A stretch of DNA of 64,000 nt from positions 1,428,501-1,492,500 of the forward strand of contig NC_012995.1 in NCBI RefSeq assembly GCF_000026365.1, written 5' to 3'. Source of the DNA: Zygosaccharomyces rouxii. Taxonomy: Eukaryota > Ascomycota > Saccharomycetes > Saccharomycetales > Saccharomycetaceae. The position numbers were made by a program, and so were the translations under genes. The stretch's first letter is position 1. Each line of letters opens with the position of its first letter. Of the stretch, positions 58,065 to 64,000 are shown piece by piece. The notes beneath the pieces were generated by a model, which saw only the letters and a program-made list of their open reading frames with translations, searched no databases and had not been told where the DNA came from.

Positions 58065-60272
58065 ATGTATTTTCTGAGTTTGCTGCTTCTTCTGCTGAGT
58101 GCTAATGTACAGGCAATCTATTCTGATGAAGCGTTTGTGAACGATTGGCAACTACAAAACGTCGGTGAATACCAATGCGTATTTGAGAATGATAATAGTC
58201 AGTATTTAATAACCTTATCGCAATTGGGTCAGAAATCTCTTCTATCCTTTATCAATGAAGTTAACGGTGAAGTTTTCTTTAGGCAACCGCTGGATTTCTC
58301 CGGTTTAGACGTAATGGTAGTTGATAATGGATCAGAATTTGTGATTATGGATGATAATTCTCAAATGAGAGCCTTTAATGGATCGAACGGATTTCCCTTG
58401 GAAAAAGATGTTAGCGAATATAATTTCAAGTCCAGTTGTCAGCCAGATATGAAGGGTTTCAAGTTGAAGGACAAGACATTACAAGTGCTAGATCCTGAAT
58501 CTCAATTGGTTGTTTTTAAAGTGGATCTTTGGGACAACTTCCAAAGGGTTGAGTACATTCACACCGATTTTCAAGGTACTCTCAAGGTGTTGTATTCGAC
58601 GACCGATTCCAAGTACGTCTTCCAATTTGTAGAGAACGGTGAATTGATCTCAGAATGGGTCAGAGATGAAAGTGAAAGTGATATTGTAGCACACGCGGTT
58701 ATTAATCTACCAGACTCGTCATTAGATGCTATCTCTCAAGAATTGGTTCAAGAAGAGGATACTTCAACTCTTTGGGAAGCCTACAAATTTAGAGTTTCCA
58801 AGAATTTACAAAGGTTTAAAGATCTATTGAGAAAATACCATTATTCTCCTGGTGCTATGCTCACGGAAATGCTCAAAACTGATGATGATGCTTCTAAGGA
58901 ACAACGTGAACTTGTGTTTGGATTAGCTAAATATCTTGTGGTGGCCACACAAAGAGGTAAAATTTCTGCTTTAAATATAAAGAACGGAATTGTAGAATGG
59001 AGTGTACAATCCAATTTGAACGATATAATCCTCCTCGAATGGTTTGCAGATTCCAGCGAACTTGTTGCAGTCGATAGAGATGGGCTTTATGAATTCTACG
59101 ATTTGACTGATTTGTCTCAGCCTACATTGATTAAAAAAGATCGTTTTGGTAGTACAAAAATTGATACCATCTCATTGTTAGATGGCCAGAGATTTTTCAT
59201 CACTACGGAAGACGATCAGAAGAGCATTGTATCTCTCTCTTCCAAAGGCGAAAAACCGCTAACTTCCACTTTCATTTCAACGCATGATAAAAACCACATA
59301 TATGGCCATGTTGTAACTGCTGATGGTCAGTTAAGAGATACTTGGGTTACTACTTTGGATGATGATGAAGAGATTTTATCATTCGCTAAAAGAGAAGATA
59401 CTCCTACAGTTAGTTTAGGTCACATCTTAGGGAATAGAACCGTTCTTTACAAATACCTGTACCCCAATTTGGTCAGTTATGCTGTTTACAACAAGAAGAC
59501 TGGAAATTTATTTATCCATCTGATTGACAGCGTTAACGGCGCCTTACTCCACTCACAAGTCCATGACGATGGTGTTGATCCAAGCTCACCAATTGAGCTG
59601 GTGTTTGGAGAAAATTGGTTTGTGTACTCATATTTCAGCTCCCAACCAATTCCTGAACAGAAATTGGCCGTGGTGGAATTGTACGAATCTTTAGAACCTG
59701 ACCATCGTGTTTCCGACAACTCAACACAGTTGAATCCTTTGAAGGGTGTTCACCCACCAGAAGTTATCACTCAAGCCTATTTTTTCCCAGAGGTCATCAA
59801 ACGTATGCAGTTGTCTGACACTAAGTTTGGCATTACAACTAAATCAATAGTATTGGAATTGGAAAGTGGTCAACTCATATACTTGTCGAAGGCTCTTTTG
59901 AACGCTAGACGTAAAGACGAATCACAGATGAGTGATGATGACAAGAAAGAATTCATGGCTATGCCATATTTCAGCACTTTACCAATTAACGATCATTTCA
60001 TCATTACACACATTAGACACTTGATCATGGGTTCCAACTCTAAATTAATCTCTATCCCCACAAATTTGGAATCCACAAGCATAGTGTGCAGCCTGGGTCA
60101 TGATATATTCTGCGGCAAAATCGCACCCTCAGGTCAATTCGATATAATGAGTCCAACTTTTGAGAAGGGCAAGCTCATAGCGACTATCGTTGGATTAGTA
60201 TTCCTATGCTATTTCATTCGTCCCTCGGTTGAAGCCAAGAAACTAAAGAGTTCATGGATGGTAAGAAATTGA
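58065..60272 (+). CDS. EMC1: EMC1, ER membrane protein complex subunit 1
   Basis: The ATG at 58065 gives 735 residues (760 in S. cerevisiae) and begins a signal peptide (MYFLSLLLLLLSANVQA). The earlier in-frame codon is TTG. The lumenal part is a beta-propeller-type domain (DEAFVNDWQLQNVGEYQC, YLVVATQRGKISALNIKNG). The conserved DUF1620 region includes QAYFFPEVIKRMQLSDTKFG and TKSIVLELESGQLIYLSKAL. One membrane segment lies near the C-terminus (LIATIVGLVFLCYFI), then a short cytosolic tail. EMC inserts tail-anchored and multi-pass proteins in the ER membrane. Order MGR1-EMC1 matches chromosome III. Confidence 0.96.
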   Translation: MYFLSLLLLLLSANVQAIYSDEAFVNDWQLQNVGEYQCVFENDNSQYLITLSQLGQKSLLSFINEVNGEVFFRQPLDFSGLDVMVVDNGSEFVIMDDNSQMRAFNGSNGFPLEKDVSEYNFKSSCQPDMKGFKLKDKTLQVLDPESQLVVFKVDLWDNFQRVEYIHTDFQGTLKVLYSTTDSKYVFQFVENGELISEWVRDESESDIVAHAVINLPDSSLDAISQELVQEEDTSTLWEAYKFRVSKNLQRFKDLLRKYHYSPGAMLTEMLKTDDDASKEQRELVFGLAKYLVVATQRGKISALNIKNGIVEWSVQSNLNDIILLEWFADSSELVAVDRDGLYEFYDLTDLSQPTLIKKDRFGSTKIDTISLLDGQRFFITTEDDQKSIVSLSSKGEKPLTSTFISTHDKNHIYGHVVTADGQLRDTWVTTLDDDEEILSFAKREDTPTVSLGHILGNRTVLYKYLYPNLVSYAVYNKKTGNLFIHLIDSVNGALLHSQVHDDGVDPSSPIELVFGENWFVYSYFSSQPIPEQKLAVVELYESLEPDHRVSDNSTQLNPLKGVHPPEVITQAYFFPEVIKRMQLSDTKFGITTKSIVLELESGQLIYLSKALLNARRKDESQMSDDDKKEFMAMPYFSTLPINDHFIITHIRHLIMGSNSKLISIPTNLESTSIVCSLGHDIFCGKIAPSGQFDIMSPTFEKGKLIATIVGLVFLCYFIRPSVEAKKLKSSWMVRN

Positions 60273-60531
60273 ACATGGTAAAGAACTTGTCTATACATGA
60301 TAAATTCCAAATATATATTTTTCACATAGTATCATTTTTGTTTTCTTTTAGTTCCCGCTGCAAACATCACTAAGGGTTTTAACCTATCTAAGCCGTAGTT
60401 CTCCCAGCACTTGTACCTCTATGAAGAGTGAAAGAAACAGAACATAAGAATCGTCGAGGTTAGTTACTTTCTAAAAGCTTAGTATAACTTAACTAAGCCT
60501 ACCGCATCGTTTTAGTTATCATTCTCCTGAC

Positions 60532-60933
60532 ATGCAGTTCGTCAATTTGTTCTACTTCCTTCTACTAGGATTAGTGACAGCGGGTTCTTTACAAGATTTA
60601 GAGATTGGTATCACCAAAAAAGCACCTCTCTGCACTGAAAAGGCATTCCCTGGTGACGTTGTTGACGTTCATTATACTGGGTACTTTAGAGATGATGGTA
60701 AGCAGTTCGATTCTAGTTATTCAAGAGGTAAACCTATTTCCTTTACATTAGGCTCTGGTCAAGTTATCTACGGTTGGGAACAAGGATTGGTTGGTACTTG
60801 TGTTGGTGAAGAACGTAAGATTCAAATTCCAAGCAAATACGCCTACGGTGAAACTGGTATTCCAGGAGTCATTCCTCCCAACTCCGATATGGTCTTTGAC
60901 GTCAAGCTTGTTTCTATAAACAAGGACAGTTAG
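60532..60933 (+). CDS. FPR2: FPR2, ER-lumen FKBP prolyl isomerase
   Basis: A 133-residue FKBP13-type protein (135 in S. cerevisiae). A signal peptide (MQFVNLFYFLLLGLVTAGS) precedes one FKBP domain. Residues of the rapamycin/FK506 pocket are visible: VHYTGYF, FDSSYSRGKP, GQVIYGWEQGL, YAYGETGIPGVIPPN and VFDVKL. A cysteine pair (34 and 90) could form the lumenal disulfide typical of FKBP13. It speeds proline isomerisation during folding in the ER. There is no HDEL at the end. FPR2 (YDR519W) is a chromosome IV gene between two chromosome III genes here. Confidence 0.96.
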   Translation: MQFVNLFYFLLLGLVTAGSLQDLEIGITKKAPLCTEKAFPGDVVDVHYTGYFRDDGKQFDSSYSRGKPISFTLGSGQVIYGWEQGLVGTCVGEERKIQIPSKYAYGETGIPGVIPPNSDMVFDVKLVSINKDS

Positions 60934-61128
60934 AAATTTTATCGTTGAATTATATAGTAAACTTTAAGAAACTTCGGTAGGTCCTTGGATGCTTTCATCT
61001 ATCTCTCGAGCCGAAGTCCCAAGTTTTGAGTCCACCGGGTACCTACCTCATCTTTATACTTTGAATGACTGCAACTCTACTACATATACGCTCGAGGCGA
61101 GAAGATCCAACAAAATACAGGGAAACTA

Positions 61129-61917
61129 ATGCAGTTTTCATTAGCTAACAAATCTTGTTCAGCTATCTATAAATCCTTTTGTGATCAGAAGCTTACTTTC
61201 CAGATAATCCATGGTGTGGAAAAGTTGACTGATCCCAAATTGTTACTAGTCCTGGACTCATCATTCAATCCTCCTCACTCAGCCCATCAAAATCTAGTGG
61301 ATAGGGCTGTTAGACATTATAAGAATCAATCATTTCACGTTTTACTATTGCTTTCGGTGAATAATGCTGATAAGGCTCCCAAACCTGCTACTTTTGACAA
61401 AAGAATGGAAATGATGTGCCTTATGGCTGACAATTTACAAACTAAGAACATATCAACTTCCGTGGGGATCACTACTTCTGCCAAATTTGTAGATAAGGAT
61501 AGGATAATAAGAGAGCATTTTTCATCTCGTGGATTGATATCCTATTTGGTTGGATTCGACACTATCGTCAGAATCCTTGACCCAAAGTATTACCTTCCTC
61601 AATCACTATCTGAGGCGTTGAAGGAATTTATGGCATCAACCAATTTCTTTTGCCTAACAAGAAATTCGGGCCCTGAACTTGATAAGCAGATGAGATACTG
61701 TTCAGATATAAGCCAAGGTTTGTATGAACCTACGATACCCCGAAAATGGGGAAACAAGATTCAGCTTGAAGTAAATGATGAAAAATACGCATCTGTATGT
61801 TCGTCAAACATCAGAGAGGCTGTCTTGAATGATTGTACAACAGAGGACCTTCAAGACCAGCTACCTCCATCCATATTAGAATATATAATGAGACAAGGAA
61901 AGAACCCTTTTGTATAA
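61129..61917 (+). CDS. POF1: POF1, nicotinamide mononucleotide adenylyltransferase-like
   Basis: A 262-residue orthologue of Pof1 (258). The nucleotidyltransferase motif is SFNPPHSAH (45-53), with the two histidines that bind ATP. LVGFDTIVRILDPKYY and SSNIREAVLND match the NMNAT family's substrate and second ATP motifs. Pof1 makes NAD from NMN and ATP and was found through filamentation and ER-associated degradation phenotypes. Its stop is only 33 bases from that of URC2 on the other strand. Confidence 0.94.
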   Translation: MQFSLANKSCSAIYKSFCDQKLTFQIIHGVEKLTDPKLLLVLDSSFNPPHSAHQNLVDRAVRHYKNQSFHVLLLLSVNNADKAPKPATFDKRMEMMCLMADNLQTKNISTSVGITTSAKFVDKDRIIREHFSSRGLISYLVGFDTIVRILDPKYYLPQSLSEALKEFMASTNFFCLTRNSGPELDKQMRYCSDISQGLYEPTIPRKWGNKIQLEVNDEKYASVCSSNIREAVLNDCTTEDLQDQLPPSILEYIMRQGKNPFV

Positions 61918-61950
61918 GTGACAATGACAATTTTGATTAAACATGCAGTA

Positions 61951-64000
61951 TTACTTGGAAGATGCAAATATGCTCCGAGCATTCGGCTTTAAATTGTCGA
62001 AGAAATCTTGGAAAAAATCTTCGAAAGTACTGAATTGTTCCACGTCTGGCATAGTAAACCCAGCCGCCGTACTTTCCACAGAACTGATCAAAGAATGTGT
62101 ACTTCCTGGCGAATTAGCTAAATTTCCAGCTACAACATTTTTAGTTGGTATTTCCTTAAGGCCGTGATCCAGTGAAAATTGTTGTACGCCAACTCTGTAT
62201 TTGCTGGAATCTATCAACGATTTGATAATTTTACCTACGTTATCTGTAGCTTCGTTCATCTTCTCTCCAATATTGTTTAAATGCCAGTAAACCCTCGTAC
62301 AAATGTTTAGAACTTTCTGTCGATCTGAATGATCAAACCAATGTAAGTAGTCATACAGTGCTAAGCATGCATAAAGCAGTTGATGTGATGTTAAAATGGG
62401 AGCTCCTCTGATCAAAAAAGGCGGTAACTTTAGAAAACTCTTTAAGAGGGCAAACGAATGCTTCCTCATGGTGTTTAAAGTATAACTAAGGAAAAGAGGG
62501 AAATCTTCCATTTGGTCTAAATATTCCGAAATGAATGATCGACAGATGACTATATGGTAGAAATCAAATGTCAATTGTAATACACCTCCTTCATCCTTAG
62601 ACAACAATTCCTCCCAATTTTTCAACCAAAACTTAAATTCTTGGAAAACTAAGATTCCTTCCGTATCATCATCACTATCCTTTTGATGATCTCTGAGAAA
62701 ATTTCTCTTTGTACTATTGAAAAATGATTCGAAATCTTGAAACAAAGTATTAATTATATTGCCCAAATTGACTTCACTAATCTTGATATCATCTCCGAAA
62801 ATAGCTTGTGGAAATTTCGCAGTTAAATTATTCAAATCCTTAAGAGTATCATTCATTGGTGAAAAATTACCGTAGCAGATAGAGTACTCTAATTTGCAAG
62901 CGCTCAAAGAGTTTAAAATCCTCAAATGATAAAGATCCTCCATATCATACTGTTCCAGTTCCAAAACCCTTCTCCTAATTTCATCGAAATCTAAAATAGA
63001 AAGTAAACTATCAATGGCAAAATTACTCAAAACAAGTGAATTGAACTGTAATTGCCTATGTCTCTTTGTCTTCCTGGAAACGTTAAACATACAACAATAA
63101 AGAATGGCTTCAATATCATGAGGTATCAATTTGTCAAACATGGTTAAAGTATTTGTCAAAAGTCTTTCTACCAACGGATACAATACCTCTTGTTCCTCTG
63201 CATATTTCTCATTATCGTCAAAACTCATCGCTATAATTGTGAAAACACTTGTAATAAACACATGCCTATAGGCATACTCTTCGCCAATTTCTTTAATACC
63301 ACCAGGAATAATCCAAGAATGTGATCTAACTAGAAATTCCTTTGATAAGTCTAAGCATAGCTTTCTGTGCCTTTCAAAAAATTCTAAAAAGTTGACTCTC
63401 GCTACAACAAAGGGACGACTCTTCTTGGCAATTTTATCCTTTTCAGAAGTAATCCTCGTTGGAAACAACCTTTCATCTAAGTCGCGTATCAATTTTAAAG
63501 GTGTCTCCTTCAATTTTGGAAATTGGACCAATTTACTACCATTTGGTACTTCAGTATTATTAGAATCATCATCACTAAACTCATCACCCATTCTACTTAA
63601 TGGATTTACACCAGAATTCCCCTGTAATAACATTACTAGCAAATCCAGCTTGCTATTAACATTGTTAAACCCTTCTTCTAACCGATTTAATCTATTGTTT
63701 AACGTCCTTGTTAATGGATTTCTTACTGTGTTTCCTCCCATAACTACATTCCCATCATTGGAAGAATGTTCCGCAAGAGGATTTTCAGCGGTTCCAGTCT
63801 TTATGGAAGATTTAGAAGATTCTTCAATCGCTGCTATAATTTCATCCTCTCTGTCTCGTGTCAGTGAACAATCTAATTGTAAAACGTTACAACGATGGCA
63901 TTTACCCACTAGTGGTTCAAAGTCACATCTTGTTTTGAACTTTCGACAAAGTGCACAACTGAATGTCTTACGCTTTTTCCTAGGTTTCCGTTCATAGCTT
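61951..64000 (-). CDS. URC2: URC2, zinc-cluster transcription factor, 5' end beyond the window
   Basis: The frame is open to the right edge, so the N-terminus is missing. About 683 codons are present (Urc2 has 772 in S. cerevisiae). Near the edge a complete Zn2Cys6 cluster is visible, with spacing CX2CX6CX8CX2CX6C (CALC, TRCDF, KCHRCN, DCS) preceded by a basic stretch RKPRKKRK. It continues past the GTG at 63909, so that codon is internal. The rest is the fungal-specific middle region with few motifs. URC2 (YDR520C) follows FPR2 on chromosome IV. In Lachancea kluyveri it controls uracil catabolism; target genes here are unknown. Confidence 0.9.
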   Translation of the reverse strand, partial: SYERKPRKKRKTFSCALCRKFKTRCDFEPLVGKCHRCNVLQLDCSLTRDREDEIIAAIEESSKSSIKTGTAENPLAEHSSNDGNVVMGGNTVRNPLTRTLNNRLNRLEEGFNNVNSKLDLLVMLLQGNSGVNPLSRMGDEFSDDDSNNTEVPNGSKLVQFPKLKETPLKLIRDLDERLFPTRITSEKDKIAKKSRPFVVARVNFLEFFERHRKLCLDLSKEFLVRSHSWIIPGGIKEIGEEYAYRHVFITSVFTIIAMSFDDNEKYAEEQEVLYPLVERLLTNTLTMFDKLIPHDIEAILYCCMFNVSRKTKRHRQLQFNSLVLSNFAIDSLLSILDFDEIRRRVLELEQYDMEDLYHLRILNSLSACKLEYSICYGNFSPMNDTLKDLNNLTAKFPQAIFGDDIKISEVNLGNIINTLFQDFESFFNSTKRNFLRDHQKDSDDDTEGILVFQEFKFWLKNWEELLSKDEGGVLQLTFDFYHIVICRSFISEYLDQMEDFPLFLSYTLNTMRKHSFALLKSFLKLPPFLIRGAPILTSHQLLYACLALYDYLHWFDHSDRQKVLNICTRVYWHLNNIGEKMNEATDNVGKIIKSLIDSSKYRVGVQQFSLDHGLKEIPTKNVVAGNLANSPGSTHSLISSVESTAAGFTMPDVEQFSTFEDFFQDFFDNLKPNARSIFASSK

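Overview
The window is nuclear DNA of a budding yeast of the family Saccharomycetaceae. Its genes are intron-poor and compact. Nearly every one is recognisable as an orthologue of a Saccharomyces cerevisiae gene, and gene order matches the S. cerevisiae map closely. The species appears to have diverged before the whole-genome duplication. One chromosome here carries, once each and interleaved, genes that S. cerevisiae splits between duplicated segments of chromosome IV right (LCD1 to URC2), chromosome XII (the SWI6, VTA1, TFS1 region) and chromosome III left (the KCC4/AGP1 to POF1 region). Protein similarity and this layout suggest Zygosaccharomyces or Torulaspora. The genus is inferred, not shown.

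Layout. 1-14 kb: the end of an LCD1-like gene, RPL37 (apparently intronless), a PLM2/TOS4 FHA gene, SWI6, VTA1, SAM synthetase, LPP1, tRNA-Ala(AGC), a TFS1-type PEBP gene and PSP1. 14-25 kb: GMC1 multicopper oxidase, intron-containing tRNA-Leu(CAA), GIN4 kinase, SMT3 (SUMO) and a GNP1/AGP1 amino-acid permease. 25-35 kb: HBN1/FRM2 nitroreductase, FUS1, a CAP/PRY-type secreted protein not expected here, an RNQ1 orthologue with a Gly/Tyr-rich repeat domain, BIK1 and HIS4. 35-47 kb: SDH7 (ACN9), RRP7, STE50, EMI1, MXR2, LSB5, GRX2, an unrecognised serine-rich GPI-type wall protein, YDR514C/GFD2 and SLF1/SRO9. 47-64 kb: ATG22, GID7, glucokinase, GRH1, PDI1, MGR1, EMC1, FPR2, POF1 and the 5'-truncated URC2.

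The genes are mostly housekeeping and are not a pathway cluster. Some regulatory logic is visible: Rap1-type boxes for RPL37; MCB boxes before PLM2/TOS4 and MCB/SCB boxes before GIN4 (targets of the Swi6-containing factors encoded nearby); Met31/32 and Gcn4 sites before the SAM gene; a Gcn4 site before HIS4; paired pheromone response elements before FUS1; and stress elements before GRX2. HIS4 encodes three steps of histidine synthesis in one chain. PDI1, EMC1 and FPR2 are all ER folding factors.

The parts least explained by synteny are: (i) the 1.3 kb FUS1-CAP spacer, with a dense cluster of perfect palindromes and a 10-bp hairpin; (ii) the CAP gene itself, with an internal duplication and a 30-bp-periodic leader; (iii) the RNQ1 orthologue, whose prion-type region is a YAQGG repeat; (iv) the serine-rich GPI protein; and (v) a multi-stem inverted-repeat structure just upstream of the GRX2 TATA box. 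I saw no transposon, CRISPR array, rRNA or virus-derived gene.
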